A stretch of 64,000 nucleotides of DNA from NCBI GenBank assembly GCA_035560815.1, contig DATMYR010000069.1:1-64000 (forward strand). Reading direction: 5' to 3'. The translations under genes and the position numbers were made by a program. Source of the DNA: UBA5314 sp035560815. GTDB taxonomy: Bacteria > Bacillota > Syntrophomonadia > Syntrophomonadales > Syntrophomonadaceae. Of this stretch, positions 52,016 to 60,697 are shown in pieces (within the stretch, counting starts at the first letter, position 1; the number at the start of each line of letters is the position of its first letter). Under the pieces are notes generated by a model. It did not search any database and had not been told where the DNA came from. It was given only the letters and a program-made list of their open reading frames with translations.

Positions 52016-53272
52016 ATGTTCAACAAAATAAAAACAAAAATTTGGGCGCCTTTTCTTATCTTCCTGGCTGTTGCAGGACCGGGGATCATCACCGGAAGTG
52101 TCGACAATGATGCCGGAGGCATTACTACTTATTCGGTAGCCGGTGCTCAGTATGGGTACAATCTTCTTTGGACATTGATACCGGCCTTTTTTGTTCTGGT
52201 CGTGATTCAGGAAATGAATGCCCGCATGGGGATGAAAACCGGCAAGGGTTTGGCTGATTTGATCCGGGAAAGCTTTGGTATCAAAATTATGGTGTTTATT
52301 TTCATCTGTCTCTTTATTGCCGATATCGGTAATACCACTGCTGAGTTCGCCGGAGTGGCTGGCAGCATGCAGGTGTTCAACCTGAGTAAATACATCATGG
52401 TGCCCATTAGCGGTCTTATTGTATGGCTGCTAGTGGTAAAAGGGGATTACGGGATCGCAGAAAAGGTATTTCTGCTGCTCAGTGGATTTCTTCTCATGTA
52501 CGTTGTATCAGCATTGATGGCTCATCCTGACTGGCATGAAATAGGTAAAGCGCTGGTGCATCCCAAAATTTATGGAGGGGAAAATTACCTGGGGCTGGTG
52601 ATTGGTGTAATCGGAACCACCATTGCTCCCTGGATGCAGTTTTATATGCAGTCGGCCGTGATGGAAAAGGGCCTCAGCGTTGAAGAATATAAGTATGAGA
52701 AATGGGATGTGGTCCTGGGGGCCATCGCAACTGTCGTCGTGGCCTTTTTCATCATGGTAGCCTGCGCTGCCACCTTGAACAAGGCGGGCATCACCATCAA
52801 CGAAGCCAAGGACGCGGCTGCCGCATTGAGACCTCTGGCAGGCCCCATGGCCTCTGTAATTTTTGCTCTGGGCCTTTTTGTAGCCTCGGTATTTTCCGCT
52901 ACGATTCTTCCCTTGGCTACGGCTTTTTATATCTGCGAAGCCTTCGGTTTTGAAGCGGGAATTAACAAGACATGGAACGAAGCCCCGGTGTTTTACTGGC
53001 TGTTTACGGCGATTATTCTTATCGCCATGGCTATTATTCTCATACCGGGCGCTCCTTTGATCAAGTTGACTATCTGGACTCAAATCCTGAATGGGATGCT
53101 CCTGCCGGTGGTGTTGATATGTATGATACGAATGGTCAACAACCCGGATATAATGGGCGAGTATACCAACACGCTGTTTTCTAACCTAGTGGGTTGGGCT
53201 ACCATAATTGTTCTTATCGGTCTCACAGGCTACCTGGTTCTCTCACCTCTGATAAAAGGACTTTTTGCTTGA
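52016..53272 (+). CDS. NRAMP-family transporter, probable Mg2+ type (NRMT-like)
   Basis: 418 residues, ~11 transmembrane helices, GGGGGTGG upstream. The family core is clear (AGPGIITGSVDNDAGGITTYSVAGAQYGYNLLW), but the canonical TM1 DPGN is DNDA (30-33) and the TM6 metal-ligand Met of MPH is Ala204 (GTTIAPW). Loss of this Met removes the soft ligand that selects Mn2+/Fe2+ and is a hallmark of the NRAMP-related magnesium transporters. The M-box leader and MgtE-N/CBS partner support Mg2+ as substrate. Ends at a hairpin terminator (53304-53323). Confidence 0.9.
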   Translation: MFNKIKTKIWAPFLIFLAVAGPGIITGSVDNDAGGITTYSVAGAQYGYNLLWTLIPAFFVLVVIQEMNARMGMKTGKGLADLIRESFGIKIMVFIFICLFIADIGNTTAEFAGVAGSMQVFNLSKYIMVPISGLIVWLLVVKGDYGIAEKVFLLLSGFLLMYVVSALMAHPDWHEIGKALVHPKIYGGENYLGLVIGVIGTTIAPWMQFYMQSAVMEKGLSVEEYKYEKWDVVLGAIATVVVAFFIMVACAATLNKAGITINEAKDAAAALRPLAGPMASVIFALGLFVASVFSATILPLATAFYICEAFGFEAGINKTWNEAPVFYWLFTAIILIAMAIILIPGAPLIKLTIWTQILNGMLLPVVLICMIRMVNNPDIMGEYTNTLFSNLVGWATIIVLIGLTGYLVLSPLIKGLFA

Positions 53273-53303
53273 CCAAGCTATCGCAACGGTTTTCAATAAG
53301 CTG

Positions 53304-53338
53304 AGGCCGGTGAATGCCGGCCTTTCGTTATGGCCTTT
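53304..53338 (+). terminator. Terminator of the Mg2+ operon
   Basis: AGGCCGG (53304-53310), loop TGAATG, CCGGCCT (53317-53323), then TTCGTTATGGCCTTTTTT. Fair stem with delayed T-run. Confidence 0.75.
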
Positions 53339-53480
53339 TTTAAAATATTTTTATCCGATGATGGATGCTTTGCTCGAGGTTTAGGCGAAAATATAATTAG
53401 CAGAACCATCATGGCTCAGACCAATGGGAGATTCTGAAAGAGACTGCGATTGCCAGGGTCATGCAAAACGAGGAAATAAT

Positions 53481-54269
53481 ATGAAAAGTGTGGTTATTAC
53501 TGGAAGTTCGCGAGGGTTAGGATTTGCATTGGCAAAATCCTTTTTGGAGCACGGCTGCTCGGTTACTATTTCAGGCAAAAACCTTGATAATCTAGTCCGG
53601 GCCCAGGAAAAACTAAATTTCGTATCAAGGACGGTGCAGGCCGTTCTTTGCGATGTGCGAAGCTGGCCTGATGTTTCCCGTTTGTGGCATGAGGCCCAGG
53701 ATCACTGGGGACGGGTGGATATCTGGATCAATAACGCCGGAATCAATCAGCCTGACCTATATTTGTGGGAGCTGTCAACTGTGGATACCAACAACCTTCT
53801 CCAAACCAACCTGAGCGGGTTGATTTACGGATCTCAGGTGGCCATGCAGGGGATGATGTCCCAACAAGGAGGGCAGATCTACAATGTGGAAGGCTTCGGC
53901 AATAATGGGATGATGCGTACGGGATTGAACCTTTATGGAACCAGCAAACGGGCTGTGTCTCATTTTACCCGGGCACTAGCCCGGGAGGCGGCAGGAACAG
54001 GGGTGCAGGTAGGCCTCCTGAGCCCTGGCATGATGGTCACCGATTTTATCACCGGACCGATTGGGGAATCACAAGTCAGAAAAATCTCTGCTCACACCAA
54101 ATCTATCTTCAACATCCTTGGTGACCACCCCGATGAAGTAGGCCGTTTTTTAGTATCAAGAATTCTGCGTAATCGAAAAAATGGCGTCCAATTGGTTTGG
54201 CTGACCCGATCGAAGGCTATATTCCGTTTGGTCAAATCAACCCTGGTGAAAAGGGATCTCTTTAGTTGA
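53481..54269 (+). CDS. Short-chain dehydrogenase/reductase (NYC1/NOL-like)
   Basis: 262 residues from the ATG at 53481 (CGAGG 7 bases upstream); earlier frame has no site. Rossmann motif TGSSRGLGFALA (TGxxxGxG), NAG in INNAGI, and the catalytic YxxxK in LYGTSKRAV. The Ser normally preceding it is replaced: the strand reads YNVEGFGNNGM, as in chlorophyll b reductase-like (NYC1/NOL) SDRs, which also use a G-x-G segment. NAD(P)-dependent oxidoreductase of unknown substrate. No pigment genes nearby. Confidence 0.88.
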   Translation: MKSVVITGSSRGLGFALAKSFLEHGCSVTISGKNLDNLVRAQEKLNFVSRTVQAVLCDVRSWPDVSRLWHEAQDHWGRVDIWINNAGINQPDLYLWELSTVDTNNLLQTNLSGLIYGSQVAMQGMMSQQGGQIYNVEGFGNNGMMRTGLNLYGTSKRAVSHFTRALAREAAGTGVQVGLLSPGMMVTDFITGPIGESQVRKISAHTKSIFNILGDHPDEVGRFLVSRILRNRKNGVQLVWLTRSKAIFRLVKSTLVKRDLFS

Positions 54270-54410
54270 TCTGGACGAACCGGGCGGTGTTCCCTGGACC
54301 TAATAGACCTTTCTTTTGCTTCGCTTCCAATCGGCAAGCTCATTCCGCATATCATGACCCTCAAACCCGCATACTATTTTTGAAGTAAATACCAAGGGGG
54401 TGAAGGAAAA

Positions 54411-54584
54411 ATGCCGGGACAGAGTAAGAAAGAATCCAAGAGTCTTAACGGAGTGAAGTGTGTAGTAGATCGCTGTCACTTCTGGGGTTCAGGAGATTGC
54501 TGTATGGCTTCCATGATTCAAATTGAGCCTCGAAACGCCAGTACTTCTGAGGACACCGACTGCGCCACATTTAGACCTAAATAG
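54411..54584 (+). CDS. DUF1540 small cysteine protein
   Basis: 57 residues, GGGGTGAAGG upstream. The cysteine pattern VKCVVDRCHFW ... DCCMASMIQIE ... DTDCATFRPK is the DUF1540 signature, with four Cys likely to bind zinc. Such proteins are common in spore-forming Clostridia, and some are spore- or sporulation-associated. Too short for many gene finders. Followed by a hairpin at 54592-54610. Confidence 0.9.
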   Translation: MPGQSKKESKSLNGVKCVVDRCHFWGSGDCCMASMIQIEPRNASTSEDTDCATFRPK

Positions 54585-54591
54585 CAAAGAA

Positions 54592-54615
54592 AGAGGCCTG
54601 AAGGGCCTCTATTAC
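54592..54615 (+). terminator. Terminator after DUF1540 gene
   Basis: AGAGGCC (54592-54598) pairs with GGCCTCT (54604-54610); ATTACATATTTA follows. Weak T-run. Confidence 0.6.
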
Positions 54616-54664
54616 ATATTTATGGTAAAGCATATTTTCGAAAGTGTCCCGGGGAAAATTCATA

Positions 54665-54673
54665 TGGTATAAT
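54665..54673 (+). promoter_or_regulatory. Extended -10 promoter element
   Basis: TGG-TATAAT at 54665-54673, ~55 bases before the MORN gene start; no clear -35. Confidence 0.45.
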
Positions 54674-54727
54674 TATGTAAAGCTCAGTAATGATAGGTGA
54701 CAATACAACATGGTGGGAGGGATTTAT

Positions 54728-55054
54728 GTGGCGGAAGATATGATTCAATATCGCGGTAAAGTCTATAAGGAACTTCTTCAGCAAAACGGGTTGAGCGTTG
54801 CCTATGATGGTGATATGAAGGATGGTAAACCTGAAGGATACGGTAGAGCCTACTACAAAGATGGCAGAATTTTTGAAGGTGAATGGAAAAACGGACAGTA
54901 CGATGGAGAAGGCAGACAGTATTACGACAATTTGAATCTCTGGTATGCCGGTGGTTTCAAGAATGGCAAAAGAGAAGGTTTTGGGAAATCCTATTATGAA
55001 GACGGCACTCCAGCCTTCGAAGGTGAGTGGAAAGACGGCAAACCGGTAAAATAG
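54728..55054 (+). CDS. MORN-repeat protein
   Basis: 108 residues from GTG 54728 (GGGAGGG, 6 bases); an ATG at 54710 overlaps that site. Three to four MORN repeats: AYDGDMKDGKPEGYGRAYYKDG, FEGEWKNGQYDGEGRQYY, YAGGFKNGKREGFGKSYYEDG, FEGEWKDGKPVK. MORN repeats form an extended beta-sheet that binds lipids or proteins. No signal peptide, so it is cytoplasmic. Followed by a strong terminator. Confidence 0.88.
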   Translation: MAEDMIQYRGKVYKELLQQNGLSVAYDGDMKDGKPEGYGRAYYKDGRIFEGEWKNGQYDGEGRQYYDNLNLWYAGGFKNGKREGFGKSYYEDGTPAFEGEWKDGKPVK

Positions 55055-55064
55055 GGTTGATAAT

Positions 55065-55103
55065 AAGCACCTTGAACTTCGTTCAAGGTGCTTTCCTTTT
55101 TTC
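55065..55103. terminator. Strong terminator after MORN gene
   Basis: AAGCACCTTGAAC (55065-55077), TTC loop, perfect complement (55081-55093), then TCCTTTTTTC. 13-bp stem; also shields the convergent permease gene. Confidence 0.92.
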
Positions 55104-55117
55104 TACGATAAATATTA

Positions 55118-56566
55118 CTATGATTGGTCTTTTGAGTCGGGTTTACGAGCTGGCTGGGGAGACAGCCCCAGCCAGCATAGCTTTCCCTGCCTATGCAGCT
55201 GGCTGGTTATAAAGATCAAAGCCGCTAATCCCAAACTGATAAGAACTCCCGGACGTTGTCCGGGAGCGATCAAGGCTCCTCCAATGGTTAGGATGATGAC
55301 TGCCATGGCCGCATAAGAGGAGTAAGGATAGCCAGGCATACGAAAACCAAATGGATGGGGGCGCCTTTCATAAAGAAGGCTGTTCTTAATCTGAGATGAT
55401 AAGATAATTAACCAATTGAGAATCAGCATGACCCCGGCGGCGGTAGTCAGATATTCGTATACGGTATTGGGAAGTAAAAACGACACCAAAACCGCTACGG
55501 CCAAACCTATTCCAGTAAGACTCAATGCGGAAAGGGGCACTCCCCTGCTGTTGCGCTTTTCCAGACCATGGGGAGCATCACCATCTTCAGCCAGGGAGAC
55601 CAGTACATTGGTCACCGCAAACAGAGCACCCACCATAGTTGAGAAGGCGGCACTGATGATGAGCAGGTTAAGGAGCGATTCAATGAAGCCAAAGCCGAAA
55701 ATGGATAAGGCACTGACGAAAGGGCTTTCCGATAAAGAGACACTTTGCTGGGGGATCATTAGAAAAACAAAGAGCAGGGCCAGGGTATAAATAAGGGTCA
55801 GGGAAGCCAGCATAACGCGTCCTGACGTCCTGATTTCGCCAGGATGTTTTAACTCACAGGATAAGATTCCCATAACTTCAATGCCTCCATAAGAAAACAG
55901 GACAAAAATCATCGCCGACCAGGCTCCGCTCAAACCACCAGGAAGCCAGGGGTTGGCTGCTGACCCCAGAGCTGGATGACCGGCATGCAAAGCCGGTGCT
56001 ATGAGCCCTGAGATGAACAGAAGGCCAAAGAGGATGAAGATCACCAGGGAAGAGGTTTTCAGTAAACCAAACCAGGACTCCACCCGGCCAAAGTCCTTAA
56101 CACCCAGGAGGTTAATACCCAGGCCTAGAATGGCGTAAATTCCTGCAAAGACCCAGACTTGAACACCGGGGAACCAGAAGCGGGTGAAAATAGAGAGAGC
56201 TGCGACTTCGCTCGACATGATCAAGACACCGGCCAGCCAGTACATCCAACCACTCATGAAGCCCAGTGAAGGCCCGAAGGCTTTCCGGGCATAGACCCGA
56301 AAGGAGCCGCGCTGGGGATCATTGACTGACATATCAGCCAGGGCGCTGAAAACCAGAAAAGCGGTCAACCCTCCTAGGAGATAATTGATGAGCAAAGCAG
56401 GCCCGGCGCGGTGGATGGACAAAGCGGTGCCCAGGAAAAAACCGGCCCCGATAACAGCGCCGGTTCCTATCAAGGATAGATCCCACCAACGCATTCCTTT
56501 ACCCTTCTGGTTTTTCTTCTGTTGATTATGTTCTAAGACCTGCTCAGCCTGACGCCGAAACAACAC
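55118..56566 (-). CDS. APC-family amino acid permease
   Basis: 482 residues starting at GTG 56566 (AAAGGAG, 9 bases). About 12 transmembrane helices. TM1 glycine motif LIGTGAVIGAGFFLGTALSI and TM6 FVLFSYGGIEVMGILSCEL are those of amino-acid/polyamine/organocation transporters of the GabP/AnsP-like branch. Substrate unknown. Downstream of the cysteine-dioxygenase-like gene on the same strand but ~345 bases away, so it probably has its own promoter. Confidence 0.9.
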   Translation of the reverse strand: MLFRRQAEQVLEHNQQKKNQKGKGMRWWDLSLIGTGAVIGAGFFLGTALSIHRAGPALLINYLLGGLTAFLVFSALADMSVNDPQRGSFRVYARKAFGPSLGFMSGWMYWLAGVLIMSSEVAALSIFTRFWFPGVQVWVFAGIYAILGLGINLLGVKDFGRVESWFGLLKTSSLVIFILFGLLFISGLIAPALHAGHPALGSAANPWLPGGLSGAWSAMIFVLFSYGGIEVMGILSCELKHPGEIRTSGRVMLASLTLIYTLALLFVFLMIPQQSVSLSESPFVSALSIFGFGFIESLLNLLIISAAFSTMVGALFAVTNVLVSLAEDGDAPHGLEKRNSRGVPLSALSLTGIGLAVAVLVSFLLPNTVYEYLTTAAGVMLILNWLIILSSQIKNSLLYERRPHPFGFRMPGYPYSSYAAMAVIILTIGGALIAPGQRPGVLISLGLAALIFITSQLHRQGKLCWLGLSPQPARKPDSKDQS

Positions 56567-56911
56567 TTTATAGCACTCCTTTCGGCATTCATTGAATGGG
56601 ATCTGGAATTAGTCTGCCCCAAGACCCAGGATTACCACCGAAACCGGGTATGGAAAATTTGCCATATAGTATTAGCCCAGGAATGATCGATTAGGATAAG
56701 TTGCTGGTGAGTATAAGGAAATGAACATCAATGACGCAAGCGGTCTCATTGATTAAGAACTGCCCAGATGAGCTAACCAGGCAATGTGCCTGGTTGCAAG
56801 TGAAAAGCTTAGGGCAAGCCATAGTGAGCTTTCCGAGGTTTTACGCGGTGATAGATGAATGATTTATGTTTACCTGTGGGAGTCTCTGGTAAAGTCTTTC
56901 TTGCAAAGCGC
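56567..56911 (-). other. Intergenic region upstream of permease
   Basis: 345 bases on the permease leader side. It includes a 9-bp hairpin AACCAGGCA-ATG-TGCCTGGTT (56775-56795). I looked for T-box, lysine or glycine riboswitch motifs and saw none. No gene. Confidence 0.5.
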
Positions 56912-57661
56912 CTATTTCTGATCTTTCAAGCGCATCAAATTGTCCAAGGCCAGCTGGCCTTCCAGAGCCATATAGGAAGGAACAGACCGGTTAACCGCTT
57001 CCTGGAGGACTTCCTCCGACCAGGTTTCCGGCATACAACCAAGGGTTCTCATGGCCAACGCCTTTTTTTGTAATTGGGGAGGAAAAACCCGATATACGGA
57101 TTGATGATGGACATCAAAATACTGAATGAATCCTTTGCGAACCGGACTTCCATATACATGAATGGTGATAGCTACTTGATCATCCACGGTTTCCATTTGG
57201 TGAAGGCCCTCATTCAATGGCAGTACGTAAGTGGTTTCACCCGGGTTCAAAACCGCTTCGGAGTTGACCCGAACCTGAGCCCAGCCTTCTCGGCTTCCAT
57301 CATCCAGACGCTGGTATTTGAATTCTCTGATCTGATTAAAATGGGCGCTCACAATTCCCCAGGAACCATGATCATGTATGGGGTAGCGGACACCCGATTC
57401 CCATATGTAGGCGCGAATAGAGAAAGAATGCGAGGGGCTTCGATAAAGCAGGATATCATTAGGATCCATCGATTGGTATTGGGATTGCAGAAAAGCTTCG
57501 TCAAGAACCAGGCGGGCCAGGGTATTGTTTAACCATCCGGGCTCGGTCGCCAATTTTCCCACCATTTCCCGTCCCTGAGCTAAAAAATCAGGCCAGGGCA
57601 GATTCTTATCCAGCAGGTTTTGAAAAGTAACGCTGAACTGCTCCAGATAGCCAATACTCAC
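56912..57661 (-). CDS. Cysteine dioxygenase-like cupin
   Basis: 249 residues from GTG 57661 (GGAAGGTGAT upstream, 6-8 bases). Cupin motif 1 YPIHDHGSWGIVSAHFNQIREFKY supplies two of three iron ligands; the third His is in ITIHVYG. The helical N- and C-terminal parts fit the cysteine dioxygenase type I family that oxidises thiols to sulfinates with O2. In an anaerobe the role may be oxygen-scavenging or thiol detoxification (inference). Start overlaps the QueG-like stop by 4 bases. Confidence 0.8.
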   Translation of the reverse strand: MSIGYLEQFSVTFQNLLDKNLPWPDFLAQGREMVGKLATEPGWLNNTLARLVLDEAFLQSQYQSMDPNDILLYRSPSHSFSIRAYIWESGVRYPIHDHGSWGIVSAHFNQIREFKYQRLDDGSREGWAQVRVNSEAVLNPGETTYVLPLNEGLHQMETVDDQVAITIHVYGSPVRKGFIQYFDVHHQSVYRVFPPQLQKKALAMRTLGCMPETWSEEVLQEAVNRSVPSYMALEGQLALDNLMRLKDQK

Positions 57662-58542
57662 GATCTATCACCTTCCCTTTCATTGGGTTGCCAGCTGCCA
57701 TATTTCCGCACATGCGTCCATGATCGGTACGATTCATCATCAGGGTCCAGTGTTAGGGTTTCCGATTCCTGAAGATATTTTTTCGCGTAGCCTTTTTCTC
57801 TATATAACGTCCGGTCTTTGCCAATTGGGCATACCTTGGTGCAGACTCCGCAGGGATAGCAGCGTCGGCGCGTTAGTTCTTCGGCCATATCAGCGCAGGC
57901 CATTTTATCATAATCAGCCAGTAAACTGTCTTCCCGAGGTAGCAGAGCCATTTTGGGACAGCATTTAGAGCAGGCCAGGCATTTGATGCACAGATCTTTT
58001 TCGATTAAGGGGCTGCCGTCCAAATCAATCGAAGTGAAAACCGAAACGAAACGAACCCGGGGGCCAAATTCCGGGGTCAGCAAATTATGGCTCAAACCGA
58101 TGGTGCCCAATCCGGCGTATTTTGCAGCCATTACATGGCTGAAGGCGGCTTGCATTCTTCTTTTTAGGATCTTTATACTGCCAAACCCGTCCCGGGTGAA
58201 GAAATAGGAAGCAATCTCCTGGCGGTTTAGAAACCGGACCAGATTAAAGGCCAGGGAGTCTAACTCCCGGTTGCAGGTGGTATATAATTCTTGGTGCAAA
58301 ATGGAAGGGGTGGTTTCTACGATGGGTAGCGGCATGGCCATGCCAACCACGATCACAGTTCGGGTTGGAGCCCACAAGGACGCGGGACGAAAATCGGGAG
58401 GAACCTCTCCTGCTTCGGCCCAGCGCCGTGCCGGTGCGAAACCAATCAGGTCAGCCCCCTCTGCCTGACAAAAAGCAATGATTTGGCGTTTTATCTCTCG
58501 AGCATTTGGGACGGCAGACACAGCTTTTTTTGCTTGTTCCAT
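57658..58542 (-). CDS. QueG-like 4Fe-4S double-cluster protein
   Basis: 294 residues from the ATG at 58542 (CAGGAG, 7 bases); an ATG 21 codons upstream lacks a site. N-terminal domain AEGADLIGFAPARRW ... LGTIGLSHNLLTPEFGPRVRFVSV, then clusters CIKCLACSKCCP and CYPCGVCTKVCP. Similar in layout to epoxyqueuosine reductase and to corrinoid-protein activators, with no HEAT repeats. It is coupled to the cysteine-dioxygenase-like gene, an unusual pairing. The second such protein in the window is at 4902-5609. Confidence 0.8.
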   Translation of the reverse strand: MEQAKKAVSAVPNAREIKRQIIAFCQAEGADLIGFAPARRWAEAGEVPPDFRPASLWAPTRTVIVVGMAMPLPIVETTPSILHQELYTTCNRELDSLAFNLVRFLNRQEIASYFFTRDGFGSIKILKRRMQAAFSHVMAAKYAGLGTIGLSHNLLTPEFGPRVRFVSVFTSIDLDGSPLIEKDLCIKCLACSKCCPKMALLPREDSLLADYDKMACADMAEELTRRRCYPCGVCTKVCPIGKDRTLYREKGYAKKYLQESETLTLDPDDESYRSWTHVRKYGSWQPNEREGDRS

Positions 58543-58812
58543 GATTGTCTCCTGTTGCTCAGCAAGCACCGAATTCTGAACTGATGCTCCATGAACATGC
58601 ATCATTGCATTATACTATTAGTGTAGCATTTTCTTAAACATCTGGGAACAATCGCAGCGGGGCGCACCCAGACCAAGGCGCAAGACCGGCACAGATTGCT
58701 GGCTATTTCCAGTTGCCACTGATCCCGGGAAGCTGTCTTTTGTCATAATACTATGCGGAGCGAATAGCTTTTAGCGGTGAGTATATGCCTGTGGGTAAAG
58801 GAGTGAGACTCT

Positions 58813-59133
58813 TTGATCTATAGTGAAGAAGAGAACGGACAGCAAGTCTTGCTTAAAGCGGGACAACTATTAAAAATTGCCCTGGATAGTAATCCTACCA
58901 CCGGATATAAATGGACTATTCAGAAACTGCCCGATTCTTCATTTATCCATGTACAGGAGGTTCGTTATCTGCCGAGCCAGGCCGACCTGCCATTGATGGG
59001 TGGGGGAGGACGGCAGTATTGGACATTGAAGGCTGTAGCCCCGGGGCGTACTTCCATCCAGTTAAGGTACAGCCGATCATGGGAAAGCGTTCCAGCTCTG
59101 CGCACTTATCAGCTTGACATTGAAATTCGATGA
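58813..59133 (+). CDS. Chagasin-type (I42) cysteine peptidase inhibitor
   Basis: 106 residues from TTG 58813 (AAAGGAG, 9 bases). All three inhibitory loops are seen: SNPTTGYKW (L4 loop), GGGGRQYW (L6) and RYSRSWE (L2-like end). Bacterial chagasins block papain-like peptidases. There is no signal peptide, so it would act in the cytoplasm, where the C1 peptidase at 35581 (also without signal) could be its target. Followed 42 bases later by the aldehyde dehydrogenase. Confidence 0.88.
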   Translation: MIYSEEENGQQVLLKAGQLLKIALDSNPTTGYKWTIQKLPDSSFIHVQEVRYLPSQADLPLMGGGGRQYWTLKAVAPGRTSIQLRYSRSWESVPALRTYQLDIEIR

Positions 59134-59175
59134 GACCGGTGCAAACGGATGTGCCCTGTAAAAGGAGTTGTTACG

Positions 59176-60555
59176 ATGAATAGTGAGGATTTTGCCAACC
59201 GAATGGAAGAACAAAGGACCTTTTTCCAAAGGGGAAGAACCATGGATCTTGGCTTCCGCAAAGAAGCCTTGCGCCGCCTGGAGAAGGGGGTGAAGGAGCA
59301 CGAAAAGGACATCCTGGAAGCCTTGCGGCTGGATTTGGGACGGGCTTCTGTGGAAGGATATACTGCCGACATAGCACCGATATATGCGGATATATCCTTC
59401 ATACTGGGCAGACTGGGACGCATGATAAAAGGATTCAAAGTTCCTACCCCTCTGGCCTTTGCAGGTGGTTCCAGCCGTATTATGCCAGAACCGCTGGGGT
59501 TGGTCCTGATCATGGGTCCCTGGAACTATCCCTTTCATCTTCTCCTGCGCCCCCTGGTGGGAGCTCTGGCTGCTGGTAATTGCGCTGTTTTGAAACCGTC
59601 GGAAATGGCTCCTCATTCTTCAGCTCTTATCCATAATATGATCGGAGAAATCTTTCCCTCTTACCATGTAACCGTGCTTGAGGGGGGAGTGGAAGAAGCC
59701 ACGACCCTCCTTGAGCAGCGTTTTGACAGCATTTTCTATACTGGCAACCCTACTGTAGGGAGAATCGTCATGGAGGCAGCGGCCCGCCATCTCACTCCGG
59801 TGATCCTTGAACTGGGAGGGAAAAGCCCCTGCATTGTTGATAAGGATGCCAATCCTCGCCTGGCCGCCCGGCGCATCGCCTGGGGCAAGTTTCTGAATGC
59901 CGGGCAGACCTGTGTTGCACCCGATTATCTCCTGGTCCATAGAGAGATTAAAGAAGCTTTACTCCAGGAAGTGCAATCCGCCATCCTGGAGTTTTATGGC
60001 GAAGGCCCTCAGGAAAGCCCGGATTACGGCCGCATAGTTAATGACCGGCATTTTTCGCGCCTGGCAGGATATCTAGAAGCCGGACGGTTAATCTGTGGCG
60101 GGCAGACCGACAAGGAGGATAAATATATAGCCCCTACTCTGTTGGAGGGGATTACGGAAAACGATCCGATCATGCATGAAGAGATTTTCGGACCTATCCT
60201 GCCTGTTCTGGAGTTTGATAATCTGGATGAGGTCATCAACATGGTTAACAGAAGGCCCAAACCGTTGGCCCTCTATCTGTTTACCCGCAACCGTAAAAAC
60301 CAGCTGCGGGTGATCCGGGAAACCAGTTCGGGAGGAGTTTGCATCAATGATACGATAAGCCATATGGTCAGTAATAACCTGCCTTTTGGCGGAGTGGGAG
60401 AAAGCGGCATGGGCCAGTATCATGGTGCAGCTTCTTTTTACGCATTCAGTCATATGAAAAGTATACTTAGAGCCTCCAGCTGGTTTGATGCGCCCAAGTA
60501 TCCTCCCTACCGAATCGATTTGACCTGGATCAAAAGGCTTATGCGCTTCACCTGA
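59176..60555 (+). CDS. Class 3-type aldehyde dehydrogenase
   Basis: 459 residues from ATG 59176 (AAAGGAG, 8 bases). Catalytic Cys in NAGQTCVAPDY (~240), Glu in VILELGGKSP (~207), and the cofactor strand LVLIMGPWNYPFHLLL. Length and the lack of the N-terminal extension fit the class 3 / fatty-aldehyde dehydrogenase group (ALDH3/CALDH). C-terminal hydrophobic tail is short. Oxidises medium or long-chain aldehydes to acids with NAD(P)+. Confidence 0.93.
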   Translation: MNSEDFANRMEEQRTFFQRGRTMDLGFRKEALRRLEKGVKEHEKDILEALRLDLGRASVEGYTADIAPIYADISFILGRLGRMIKGFKVPTPLAFAGGSSRIMPEPLGLVLIMGPWNYPFHLLLRPLVGALAAGNCAVLKPSEMAPHSSALIHNMIGEIFPSYHVTVLEGGVEEATTLLEQRFDSIFYTGNPTVGRIVMEAAARHLTPVILELGGKSPCIVDKDANPRLAARRIAWGKFLNAGQTCVAPDYLLVHREIKEALLQEVQSAILEFYGEGPQESPDYGRIVNDRHFSRLAGYLEAGRLICGGQTDKEDKYIAPTLLEGITENDPIMHEEIFGPILPVLEFDNLDEVINMVNRRPKPLALYLFTRNRKNQLRVIRETSSGGVCINDTISHMVSNNLPFGGVGESGMGQYHGAASFYAFSHMKSILRASSWFDAPKYPPYRIDLTWIKRLMRFT

Positions 60556-60697
60556 TGTTGAACCAAGTGATTAATGCCATGTACTGTCACTCCCGGGCTG
60601 GAATACGATTGGTACTTGTTAGCCAGCGGGGCGGATTATATAATTGGCAGGGAAGGAAGCCATTGAGGTTCCATATATTTTTGGGGAGATGTTGTAT

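Noticed and set aside
52508..53083. 191-codon minus-strand frame in the NRAMP gene
   Set aside because: Antisense of a conserved transporter; no start signal.
56567..56911. T-box or amino-acid riboswitch upstream of the permease
   Set aside because: No T-box AGGGTGGNACCGCG motif or known aptamer core found; only a simple 9-bp hairpin.
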